Assembly: GCF_023701745.1 (NCBI RefSeq)
Contig: NZ_JAJOZB010000001.1
Span: forward strand, 4,656,501 to 4,720,500
Direction: 5' to 3'
DNA: 64,000 nt
Source: Streptomyces sp. RKAG293
GTDB lineage: Bacteria > Actinomycetota > Actinomycetes > Streptomycetales > Streptomycetaceae
A program made the translations under genes and the position numbers. Of this stretch, positions 34,752-42,256 are shown piece by piece. A model generated the notes under the pieces. That model saw nothing but the letters and a program-made list of their open reading frames with translations, did no database searches and was not told the origin of the DNA. Every line of letters starts with the position of its first letter. The stretch's first letter is position 1.

Positions 34752-34777
34752 ACGCGCGTCCCCAGGAAGAGGACCTC

Positions 34778-35626
34778 ATGGACCAGGCGGTCTACTGCTA
34801 CCGGCACCCCGATCGCGAGACCGGCATCCGCTGCACCCGTTGCGAACGGCCGATCTGCCCGGAATGCATGGTCAGCGCCTCGGTGGGCTTCCAGTGCCCG
34901 GAGTGCCTGGGCGAGGCCCGGCGGACGACGCCCGCGCCGCGTACGGTCGTGGGCGGCACGGTGGCCGCCGACCCGCACCTGGTCACGAAGATCCTCATCG
35001 GGCTGAACCTGGCGGTCTTCGTGCTGGTGCAGGCGCTCGGCGACCGGCTCGCCGGCGACCTGTCGCTGTACGCGTACTGCGACCCCGTCGTGCGGCAGTA
35101 CTGCATCGGCGTCTCCGAGGGCCCCGACCAGTGGTACCGGCTGATCAGCTCGGTCTTCGCGCACCAGGAGTACTGGCACATCGGCTTCAACATGCTGACG
35201 CTGTGGTGGATCGGCGCACCGCTGGAGGCCACGCTCGGCCGGGCCCGCTATCTGGCGCTGTATCTGATCTCGGGGCTCGGCGGCAGTGCTCTGGTGCTGC
35301 TGCTCGCCCCGTACCCGGGTGCGCTGGGGGCCTCCGGGGCGATCTTCGGCCTCTTCGGGGCCACCGCCGTCTTCATGCGGCGCAGCCGGATGGACATGCG
35401 GCCGATCCTGATCCTGCTCGGGCTGAACCTGTTCTTCAGTTTCACCTGGTCGAACGTCAGCTGGCAGGGCCACCTCGGCGGCCTTGCGGCCGGCACGGTG
35501 ATCGCGATCGGGATGGCGTACGCACCGCGCGAGCGGCGCGATCTGGTGCAGTGGGGGACCTGTGCGGCGGTGCTGGCGGCCACCCTCGTGGCCAGCTGGA
35601 TCGCCGTGGCTCAGATCACCGCCTGA
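34778..35626 (+). CDS. Rhomboid-family intramembrane serine protease
   Basis: A 282-aa membrane protease. The N-terminus is a B-box-type zinc-binding module (CYRHPDRETGIRCTRCERP, CPECMVSASVGFQCPEC). Six to seven membrane helices follow, with catalytic Ser in GASGAIFGLFGA and catalytic His in WQGHLGGLAAG. HIGFNMLTLWWIG gives the oxyanion-helix HxxxN motif. ATG 34778, with AGGAAGAGG upstream, is preferred over a longer frame. Substrates unknown. Confidence 0.92.
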   Translation: MDQAVYCYRHPDRETGIRCTRCERPICPECMVSASVGFQCPECLGEARRTTPAPRTVVGGTVAADPHLVTKILIGLNLAVFVLVQALGDRLAGDLSLYAYCDPVVRQYCIGVSEGPDQWYRLISSVFAHQEYWHIGFNMLTLWWIGAPLEATLGRARYLALYLISGLGGSALVLLLAPYPGALGASGAIFGLFGATAVFMRRSRMDMRPILILLGLNLFFSFTWSNVSWQGHLGGLAAGTVIAIGMAYAPRERRDLVQWGTCAAVLAATLVASWIAVAQITA

Positions 35627-35655
35627 AGGGCGTTACCACTGGCGTTGATCAGACG

Positions 35656-35854
35656 TTATCCACAACGAGTACCCGATCCTGTGCACCCTGTGGGGAACGT
35701 GTGTGCGTGCGGTCACCGCATCGTGTTTTCCCTGCAAGATCAACGAAAGACCGGTGGCCGACACATCGGCCACCGGTCACACCGGCGTCAACCTCGTAGA
35801 GGTTATCCACAGATCTTCCGACCTTTTCCCCACTGTGGATAACCGTGTGGACAA
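35656..35854. promoter_or_regulatory. Cluster of strong DnaA boxes
   Basis: Four high-quality boxes lie in the convergent gap between the rhomboid gene and crgA: TTATCCACA at 35656-35664 and 35803-35811 (top strand), TGTGGATAA at 35834-35842, and TGTGGACAA at 35846-35854 (reverse). Each is equal to or better than most boxes in oriC. The last two are 12 bp apart. A weaker TGTGGGGAA occurs at 35689-35697. S. coelicolor has described DnaA-box clusters near oriC (H24, H69, D78), and this may be the counterpart of one of them. Confidence 0.85.
35749..35778. terminator. Hairpin after the rhomboid gene
   Basis: A 13-bp perfect stem (arm GACCGGTGGCCGA) with a 4-base loop, 122 bases after the rhomboid stop and inside the DnaA-box cluster. 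Confidence 0.65.
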
Positions 35855-35891
35855 CTCTGGGGAGAACCGTCCGGGCCAGCTCGGGAGCCGG

Positions 35892-36146
35892 CTACTTCCA
35901 CTGCGTGGAGACCACGAATCCGCCCGCGATGAAGCCGAAGCCCACCACGATGTTCCAGTTCCCCAGCGCGTCGATCGGCAGGCTGCCCTGCGTGACGTAG
36001 AAGAGGACGATCCAGGCCAGACCGATGACGAAGAACGCCAGCATCAGAGGTGCGACCCAGTTGAAGCCGGACTTGAGCTTTATCGACTGCGTCTTCTCCG
36101 GCGGCGGAGTGAAGTCGGCCTTCTTGCGGATCCGTGACTTCGGCAC
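35892..36146 (-). CDS. crgA: Cell-division protein CrgA
   Basis: An 84-aa protein with a basic N-terminus ([12 protein letters not shown]), a Pro-rich segment and two transmembrane helices (about residues 30-52 and 64-80). CrgA influences FtsZ ring assembly and sporulation septation in Streptomyces. In mycobacteria it bridges FtsZ and PBPs. GTG start with AGGAG upstream. It diverges from the DUF881 gene and converges on the rhomboid gene. Confidence 0.96.
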   Translation of the reverse strand: MPKSRIRKKADFTPPPEKTQSIKLKSGFNWVAPLMLAFFVIGLAWIVLFYVTQGSLPIDALGNWNIVVGFGFIAGGFVVSTQWK

Positions 36147-36286
36147 GAGGAACTCTCCTGTCGATGCGCTGCGTAACCGCGCGGGGATGTCGGGGATGTG
36201 AGGCTGGCCGGGCGGGTGGGGGCACCACCGCGGACGGGCGTCCGTTAGCGTAGTGCTTCCTCGGGTGTGAAGGAGACAAGGGTACG

Positions 36287-37069
36287 GTGACCGATTCCGG
36301 CGACGCGCCCCCCTCCCGTCCTTCTCCCGCTCGTCCTTCCACCCGCACCGTAGTACTGCGGACGCTCAGTGCGGGAGTCTTCGCGCTGGCCGGACTGATC
36401 TTCTGGATGAGCTTCGACACGGCCAAGGGCGTCAACATCCGCAGCGACGACCCGCTGCCCAAGCTCTCGGACAACGTGCGCAAGCAGAGCAGCCGGAACC
36501 AGGAGCTGGAGAAGCAGCTCACCGCGGTCCGGAACGATGTCGACACCCTCACCCGGCAGGGCGTCGGCGCCACCGACGCGAACCGCAAGCAGCTCGATCT
36601 GCTCGAAGAGGAAGCCGGCACGAAGGCGCTGACCGGACCGGCACTGAACGTCACCCTCAACGACGCCCCGCCGAACGCCACCGCGCTCGTCCCCGGCGTG
36701 CCCGACCCGGCGCCCAACGACCTGGTCATCCACCAGCAGGACCTGCAGGCCGTGGTCAACGCGCTGTGGGAGGGCGGGGCCGAGGGCATCCGGGTCATGG
36801 ACCAGCGGCTGATCTCCACCAGCGCGGTCCGCTGCGTCGGCAACACCCTGATCCTGCAGGGCCGCGTCTACTCCCCGCCGTACAGAATCACCGCTGTGGG
36901 TGACCAGAAGAAGCTGCGCGCCGCCATCGACCGGAACGCGACCATCCAGAACTACCTCCAGTACGTCAACGCCTATGGGCTCGGCTGGAAAGTGGAGGCG
37001 GACAACCGGGTGACTCTTCCCGGCTACTCCGGCACAGTGGATCTCCACTACGCGAAGCCCGTCTCCTGA
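36287..37069 (+). CDS. DUF881 family membrane protein
   Basis: A 260-aa protein with one N-terminal membrane helix ([18 protein letters not shown]), a coiled-coil segment ([22 protein letters not shown]) and an extracytoplasmic DUF881 domain ([37 protein letters not shown]). Family members sit beside cell-division genes such as crgA and sbp in Actinobacteria. The biochemical role is unknown. GTG start, preceded by GGAG. First of a rightward run of sortase and amidotransferase genes. Confidence 0.9.
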   Translation: MTDSGDAPPSRPSPARPSTRTVVLRTLSAGVFALAGLIFWMSFDTAKGVNIRSDDPLPKLSDNVRKQSSRNQELEKQLTAVRNDVDTLTRQGVGATDANRKQLDLLEEEAGTKALTGPALNVTLNDAPPNATALVPGVPDPAPNDLVIHQQDLQAVVNALWEGGAEGIRVMDQRLISTSAVRCVGNTLILQGRVYSPPYRITAVGDQKKLRAAIDRNATIQNYLQYVNAYGLGWKVEADNRVTLPGYSGTVDLHYAKPVS

Positions 37070-37111
37070 CCGGATTCGCGACCGGCGGCGGGCGAGGGGG
37101 CGGGGGCGCCG

Positions 37112-37834
37112 ATGACGATCCGGCTGGTGGTGCGGACGCTCAGCGAACTGTGCGTCACCGCGGGTGCGTTGATCGTGCTCTTCGTCGTCTACCTCCTGTT
37201 CTGGACCGGTGTGCGCGCGGACAGCGCGATGAACGGCGAGCTCGACCGGCTGCAGAACACCTGGGCCACCGGCTCCCTGGCCCCCGCGGAACCCACCCCC
37301 GCCCCGACCGCGACCAGCGGCACGCCGTCCGCCGCCCCGCCCGCCCCGGCACCGGCGCCGTACCGGAACGGCACGTCGTTCGCCGTCATGTACATCCCGC
37401 GGCTCGGCTCCGGCTGGCACAAGCCCGTCCTGCAGGGCACCGGCACCGGCGTGCTGAAGAAGGGGCTGGGGCACTACACGGGCACCGCGCGGCTCGGGGA
37501 GACCGGCAACTTCTCGGTGGCCGGCCACCGGCGCACCTACGGCGACCCCTTCAAGGACTTCCCCAAGCTGCGCAAGGGCGACCGCGTCTACCTCTTCGAC
37601 GGCACGTCCTGGTACACGTACGTCCTGGACCGCGACCCCTTCCGTACCGTCCCCACCGACGTCGGCGTCATCGACCCGGTGCCGAGGGAGTCCGGCTGGA
37701 CCGCGCCGGGCCGCTATCTGACGCTGACGACCTGCGACCCCGAGTGGGGCCACAGCCACCGGCTGATCGCCTGGGCGCACCTGGAGACGGTGAGCCCGGC
37801 CGGGCAGGGCGAGCCGAAGGGTTTGTCCGGGTAG
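37112..37834 (+). CDS. Class E sortase (first of three)
   Basis: A 240-aa transpeptidase with an N-terminal membrane anchor (residues 10-30), a Pro/Ala/Thr-rich spacer and a sortase domain. Catalytic His lies in SVAGHRRTYGDP, Cys in LTLTTCDPEWG, and Arg in SHRLIAWAHL. Class E sortases of Streptomyces attach chaplins and other LAxTG proteins to peptidoglycan. This copy is more divergent than the two downstream. ATG start. Confidence 0.9.
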   Translation: MTIRLVVRTLSELCVTAGALIVLFVVYLLFWTGVRADSAMNGELDRLQNTWATGSLAPAEPTPAPTATSGTPSAAPPAPAPAPYRNGTSFAVMYIPRLGSGWHKPVLQGTGTGVLKKGLGHYTGTARLGETGNFSVAGHRRTYGDPFKDFPKLRKGDRVYLFDGTSWYTYVLDRDPFRTVPTDVGVIDPVPRESGWTAPGRYLTLTTCDPEWGHSHRLIAWAHLETVSPAGQGEPKGLSG

Positions 37835-37895
37835 GCCACCGGTCCCGCCGATCTCCCCTTACTCTGTTCCGGGGAACCGGGAAGGAAGGCACCGC

Positions 37896-38108
37896 ATGTA
37901 CGGCTGGATCTGGCGGCATCTGCCGGGCAACGTGTGGCTCAGAGCGCTGATCTCGCTCGTGCTCGCACTGGCTGTCGTGTACGTCCTGTTCCAGTACGTC
38001 TTCCCGTGGGCCGAACCGCTGCTGCCGTTCAACGACGTGACCGTGGACAACGGTATGAACGCGACGAGCGGTATGAACGCGACGAACGGGATGGCCGCCG
38101 TCCGATGA
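37896..38108 (+). CDS. Small single-helix membrane protein
   Basis: A 70-aa protein with WIWRHLPGNVWLR followed by one membrane helix (about 15-40), a Pro-rich turn (FPWAEPLLPF) and a degenerate repeat of NGMNAT near the C-terminus. Start ATG 37896. Its TGA overlaps the next ATG (ATGA). Similar small proteins precede the amidotransferase gene in Streptomyces. No function known. Confidence 0.8.
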   Translation: MYGWIWRHLPGNVWLRALISLVLALAVVYVLFQYVFPWAEPLLPFNDVTVDNGMNATSGMNATNGMAAVR

Positions 38109-38743
38109 CCGCTCGCATCCTCGTGGTGGACAACTACGACAGCTTCGTCTTCAACCTGGTCCAGTACCTCTACCAGCTCGGCGCCGAGTGCGAGGTGCTG
38201 CGCAACGACGAGGTCGAGCTCGCGCACGCGCAGGACGGCTTCGACGGGGTGCTGCTCTCCCCCGGGCCCGGCGCGCCGGAGCAGGCCGGGGTCTGTATCG
38301 ACATGGTCCGGCACTGCGCGGAGACCGGGGTGCCGGTCTTCGGCGTCTGCCTGGGCCTGCAGTCCATGGCCGTCGCCTACGGCGGCGTGGTCGGCCGGGC
38401 GCCCGAGCTGCTGCACGGCAAGACCTCGGCCGTGACGCACACCGGCACCGGGGTGTTCGCCGGGCTGCCGTCGCCCTTCACCGCGACGCGCTACCACTCG
38501 CTGGCGGTGGAACGGGACACCGTGCCACCGGAGTTCGAGGTCACGGCCTGGACGGACAGCGGCATCATCATGGGGCTGCGGCACCGGGACGCGGCCGTCG
38601 AGGGCGTTCAGTTCCACCCCGAGTCGGTCCTCACCGAATGGGGCCATCTGATGCTCGCCAACTGGCTGGTGGCGTGCGGAGACGAAGGCGCCCCCGACCG
38701 TTCGACGGGACTGGCGCCCGTGGTCGGCAGGGCCGGGGCGTGA
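38105..38743 (+). CDS. pabA: Class I glutamine amidotransferase, anthranilate/aminodeoxychorismate synthase component II
   Basis: A 212-aa glutaminase subunit that supplies ammonia to a chorismate-using partner for anthranilate or 4-amino-4-deoxychorismate. The motifs DNYDSFVFNLVQY, LLSPGPGAPEQAG, nucleophile Cys in GVCLGLQSMA, and the catalytic His-Glu in QFHPESV are all present. PabA and TrpG cannot be told apart from this sequence alone, and no component I gene lies in the window. It overlaps the genes on both sides (ATGA and GTGA), which locks it into the sortase operon. Confidence 0.9.
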   Translation: MTARILVVDNYDSFVFNLVQYLYQLGAECEVLRNDEVELAHAQDGFDGVLLSPGPGAPEQAGVCIDMVRHCAETGVPVFGVCLGLQSMAVAYGGVVGRAPELLHGKTSAVTHTGTGVFAGLPSPFTATRYHSLAVERDTVPPEFEVTAWTDSGIIMGLRHRDAAVEGVQFHPESVLTEWGHLMLANWLVACGDEGAPDRSTGLAPVVGRAGA

Positions 38744-39242
38744 CCGGCATCCGCCCGGACGAGCCCCCGTCCTACGAGGACACGGGTCAGTTCGCGGTGG
38801 CGGTCGGACAGCTCGCGGACCCGCTCAGCGACCCCCTTCCGGGCCGCGGGCCGCTTCGGCCGGCGCCCGAAGCGACGGAACCCCCTCCCACACCCGCATC
38901 ACCGTCAACACCCGCACCACCGGCATCTGCCGACGCCTCCGACTCCTCCGGCACCTCCGACGCGGGCCAGGAGGTCATCGGCTCCCCCTGGTTCCGCCCG
39001 CACGAGATGCCGCAGCCGGCGTCCCAGCAGGTGCCTCAGCAGACGTCCGTAGCGCCGGAGCAGCAGGTGAGCGCGCCGCCGCCCGCGTACGACACGGCGC
39101 CCGCCGCGTACGACGACGCGCCCGCCGCGTACGACGAGGGATACGGTACGGCGTACGAGGGCGGGTACGACAGCGGTTACGACACGGGGACGGCCGTGTC
39201 CGCGCCCGCGCCGGTATCCACCCCCACCCCACCCCCACCCCC
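38740..39242 (+). pseudogene. Out-of-frame 5' segment of the second class E sortase gene
   Basis: GTG 38740 overlaps the amidotransferase stop (GTGA). It opens a frame for a Pro/Thr/Ala/Gln-rich cytoplasmic extension with AYDxAPAAYD-type Tyr repeats. The frame loses register in a C-rich tract at 39220-39242 made of A plus C5, C4, C5, C5. Adding one C to the short C4 run would restore a Thr-Pro repeat and join it directly to the sortase frame that starts at 39243. I therefore read 38740-40298 as one gene broken by a one-base deletion, or by a sequencing error in the homopolymer. Confidence 0.75.
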
Positions 39243-40298
39243 GTGCCGACGCCGACGCCGACGCCCCCCAGGGTCCGGCGCAGGGGCGTGCCCGGCGAGA
39301 CGGCGCAGTTCCCCGCCGTGCGCCCGGGCGGAACGCCGGACGAGCCCGCCGGGACGGAAGAGCCCGGTGCGACCGGCGCCGCGGACGAGATCGCGGCCAC
39401 GGCGGCGGGCGCTCCCGCGACGAGTGCGCCGGCGCCCGGCGGCCGTGCCGAGCGCCGTAAAGCGGCCAAGCAGGGCGCTGGGCACCGTGCCAGGGGCCGG
39501 GCGGCCGCCGGGGCCACCACGGCCTCCGAGCCCGTCCAGACGGCTCCGGCGGCTCCGGCGGTCCCCATGACCCGTCTGGAGGCCAGACGGGCGGAGCGGG
39601 CGGCCAAGGACAGCGCCGCGGTGATCCTCAGCCGGGTGATCGGCGAGGTGTTCATCTCGGTCGGTGTGCTGATGCTGCTCTTCGTGACGTACCAGCTCTG
39701 GTGGACCAACATCCGCGCCCATCAGCAGGCCAGCGGCGCGACCAGCGCGCTGCAGAACCAGTGGAACAACGACACGAGCGCGAAGAAGAACGACGACCGC
39801 AAGGCCGACGCCTTCTCCCCCGGCCAGGGCTTCGCGATCATGTACATACCCAAACTGGATGTGAAGGCGCCGATCGCCGAGGGCGTCTCCAAGCACAGCG
39901 TCCTGGACAAGGGCATGATCGGCCACTACACGGGTGCGCTGAAGACGGCGATGCCGTGGGACAAGCAGGGCAACTTCGCGCTCGCGGCCCACCGCAACAC
40001 CCATGGAGAACCGTTCCGCTACATCAACAAGCTGGTGCCGGGCGACAAGATCGTGGTCGAGACCGAGAGCACGTACTACACGTACGAGATGACGAGCGTG
40101 CTGCCGAGCACGTCTCCCTCGAACGTCAAGGTCATCCAGCCGGTCCCGCAGGGCTCCGGATTCACCAAGCCGGGCCGCTACATCACCCTGACCACGTGCA
40201 CCCCGGAGTTCACCAGCACTTACCGGATGATCGTCTGGGGCAAGATGGTCGAGGAACGGCCGCGCAGTCAGGGCAAGCCTGCCGCGCTGCCCGACTGA
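39243..40298 (+). CDS. Class E sortase (second), catalytic part with truncated or frameshifted N-terminus
   Basis: As read from GTG 39243 the product is 351 aa. It comprises a disordered Pro/Ala/Arg-rich region, one membrane anchor (about residues 125-145, VIGEVFISVGVLMLLFVTYQLWW) and the sortase E domain. Catalytic His is in FALAAHRNTHGEPF, Cys in ITLTTCTPEF and Arg in STYRMIVWG. No ribosome site precedes 39243, so in nature translation probably begins at 38740 with a frame correction. It resembles S. coelicolor SrtE proteins, which anchor LAxTG substrates including chaplins. Confidence 0.88.
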   Translation: MPTPTPTPPRVRRRGVPGETAQFPAVRPGGTPDEPAGTEEPGATGAADEIAATAAGAPATSAPAPGGRAERRKAAKQGAGHRARGRAAAGATTASEPVQTAPAAPAVPMTRLEARRAERAAKDSAAVILSRVIGEVFISVGVLMLLFVTYQLWWTNIRAHQQASGATSALQNQWNNDTSAKKNDDRKADAFSPGQGFAIMYIPKLDVKAPIAEGVSKHSVLDKGMIGHYTGALKTAMPWDKQGNFALAAHRNTHGEPFRYINKLVPGDKIVVETESTYYTYEMTSVLPSTSPSNVKVIQPVPQGSGFTKPGRYITLTTCTPEFTSTYRMIVWGKMVEERPRSQGKPAALPD

Positions 40299-40342
40299 CC
40301 GGCCCCGGGCCGGACCACGGACTGCCACAGAACGGAACAGCG

Positions 40343-41035
40343 GTGACGACGACCAATCGCGGCGGGCGGGGCCCGGTCGCGGCCATCATCAGTGTGATCG
40401 GTGAAGTGCTGATCACCACGGGGCTGGTGCTCGCCCTGTTCGTCGTCTACTCGCTGTGGTGGACGAACGTGATAGCCGATCGCCACGCGAAGCGGGACGG
40501 CGACAAGGTCCGGCAGGACTGGTCCGCCCCCGGCCCCCGCGGCCTCGACACCAAGGACGGCATCGGCTTCCTCCATGTCCCCGCGATGGGCAGGAACTTC
40601 GAGGTCCTGGTCAAGAAGGGCACCGACACCGACATCCTGAACGAGGGCGTCGCCGGCTACTACGACCAGCCCGTCAAGTCGGCCATGCCGTGGGACAAGC
40701 AGGGCAACTTCACGCTCGCCGCCCACCGCGACGGCCACGGCGCCAAGTTCCACAACATCGACAAGCTCAAGAACGGCGATCCGGTCGTCTTCGAGGACAA
40801 GGACACCTGGTACGTCTACAAGGTCTACTCGGTCCTCGACGAGACCTCGAAGTACAACGTCGGCGTCATCAACCAGATCCCGACGGAGTCCGGCAAGAAG
40901 AAGCCCGGCCGCTACATCACCCTCACCACCTGCACCCCCGTCTACACCTCCCGGAACCGCTACGTGGTCTGGGCGGAACTGGTCCGCACCGACAAGGTCG
41001 ACGCGAACCGCACCCCGCCGGCCGAACTGGGCTGA
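40343..41035 (+). CDS. Class E sortase (third)
   Basis: A 230-aa sortase with a short N-terminus, one membrane helix (about residues 10-40, AIISVIGEVLITTGLVLALF), and a domain very similar to the preceding one. Catalytic His lies in FTLAAHRDGHGAKF, Cys in ITLTTCTPVY and Arg in SRNRYVVWAEL. Start GTG 40343. The close match to the second copy (AMPWDKQGNF, KPGRYITLTTCTP) points to tandem duplication. Confidence 0.93.
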   Translation: MTTTNRGGRGPVAAIISVIGEVLITTGLVLALFVVYSLWWTNVIADRHAKRDGDKVRQDWSAPGPRGLDTKDGIGFLHVPAMGRNFEVLVKKGTDTDILNEGVAGYYDQPVKSAMPWDKQGNFTLAAHRDGHGAKFHNIDKLKNGDPVVFEDKDTWYVYKVYSVLDETSKYNVGVINQIPTESGKKKPGRYITLTTCTPVYTSRNRYVVWAELVRTDKVDANRTPPAELG

Positions 41036-41120
41036 TCGTCACCCGGATTAATGAACATCCAACAATAGGCTGGAATTTTCGATTTGCACCGTTCTACGTT
41101 CCGCCCAGGAGGTGGTTCGT

Positions 41121-42077
41121 ATGAGCGAACACATCAAGCTGCCGGCCACGGCGGCTCAGCAGGACGCCATCGATGTCAACGACTTCGTCTACGTGGCGAC
41201 GGGGTCGCGCGTCCGCCGGCTGACCATGCCGGACGGAACCCACTGGTTCCCGGCGGTCGATGTCGCGGTGAATCTGGGGTACACCAATACGCGGCAGGCG
41301 CTCGGCATGCACGTCCCCGCAACATGCGCGACCACGGTGGCGGAACTTGCGTGAACCGTCTCCGGAGCAGACGGTTCACGCAAGTTCGCAGCTCACGGGC
41401 TGAAGAGTCACATGAAGTTGGTGAATCTCCAGGGTCTGGTCCGGCTCGTCAACGCCTGCACGAAGCCGGAGTCCGAGCCGTTCAAGCAGTGGGTGGCGGA
41501 GGTCGTCGTCGCCGTCCAACGGGACGGTTCGTACTCCCTGGACAAGGCGGAGATCCAGCCGACCGCGCCCGGCGCCCCGACCGCCTACGCGATGCCGGGG
41601 GACGTCGCCGACGCGATCGTCCGGCTGGAGGAGCACAACCTCCGGCTGGACGAGGCGCTGCTCACCACACAGCGCGAGGCGCAGGAGACGCGCCGGGACA
41701 TGGCGCGGTCGCAGGACCGGCTGGTCCGTGCCATGGACCGGATCGGTGACACGCTGGACGCCATGCTCGCCCGGCAGGCGCAGCCGGCTCCGGCCGCGGT
41801 GCCGGAGCCGCCCCGGCTCACGGCGGAATCCGTGCTGGCGGACTGGAAATCGCGGCTCTCCGTGACGGAGGACGTCTGGGCGGTGGCCATCGCCATCGCT
41901 CCCGTGCTGGCTGAGCACGGGGAGATCCGGCAGTCGCTGGAGACCATCGCGGCGCGGACCGGCCTGACGGTCCATCGGGTCAACGAGTGTCTGCGGTTCA
42001 TGCGCAAGCACGCCTGCATCCGCTCGCTCGGGGGGACTCACGAGGGGGCGCCGGTCTATGCGCTGAACCGGCAGTAG
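41121..42077 (+). pseudogene. Bro-N domain protein interrupted by an in-frame TGA
   Basis: The frame begins at ATG 41121 with AGGAGGTGG upstream. It encodes a Bro-N (phage-antirepressor-type) N-terminus (DVNDFVYVATGSRVRRLT, GTHWFPAVDVAVNLGYTNTRQAL). A TGA at 41352-41354 stops it after VAELA. The same frame continues as TVSGADGSRKFAAHGLK and MKLVNLQGLVRLVNACTKP, the second half of the Bro-N fold, then a coiled segment and a winged-helix-like C-terminus (ETIAARTGLTVHRVNECLRFM). A CGA-to-TGA change would explain the stop. Reinitiation at ATG 41412 could give a 221-aa product. The upstream 60 bases are unusually AT-rich for this chromosome, which suggests acquisition. Bro-N genes in Streptomyces are accessory regulators of unknown target. 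Confidence 0.8.
41343..41387. repeat. Perfect 19-bp inverted repeat spanning the Bro-N stop codon
   Basis: Arms GAACTTGCGTGAACCGTCT (41343-41361) and its exact complement (41369-41387) enclose the loop CCGGAGC. The TGA lies in the left arm. Its T pairs with A41378 in the right arm. Confidence 0.95.
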
Positions 42078-42091
42078 CCGGGAACGAAGGT

Positions 42092-42126
42092 GGGGGCCGT
42101 CGCAAACCGAAGTTGCGGCGGCCCCC
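42092..42126 (+). terminator. Terminator after the Bro-N gene
   Basis: A 14-bp stem (arm GGGGGCCGTCGCAA, one G-T wobble) with a 7-base loop, 14 bases after the stop. Confidence 0.75.
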
Positions 42127-42183
42127 GGCAGGCAGACTACTGACCCTCATCGGCGGTTCGCGGATGTTCCGGCGCTGTGTCAC

Positions 42184-42222
42184 ACGAAGGGGCCACGGAC
42201 GGGATGTCCGTGGCCCCTTCGT
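42184..42222 (-). terminator. pknB terminator
   Basis: A 17-bp perfect stem (arm ACGAAGGGGCCACGGAC) with loop GGGAT, about 35 bases beyond the pknB stop on the minus strand. It could also stop rightward transcription. Confidence 0.8.
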
Positions 42223-42256
42223 CGTGCTCGTACTTCCGGTTCTACCCGGCGGGCCG

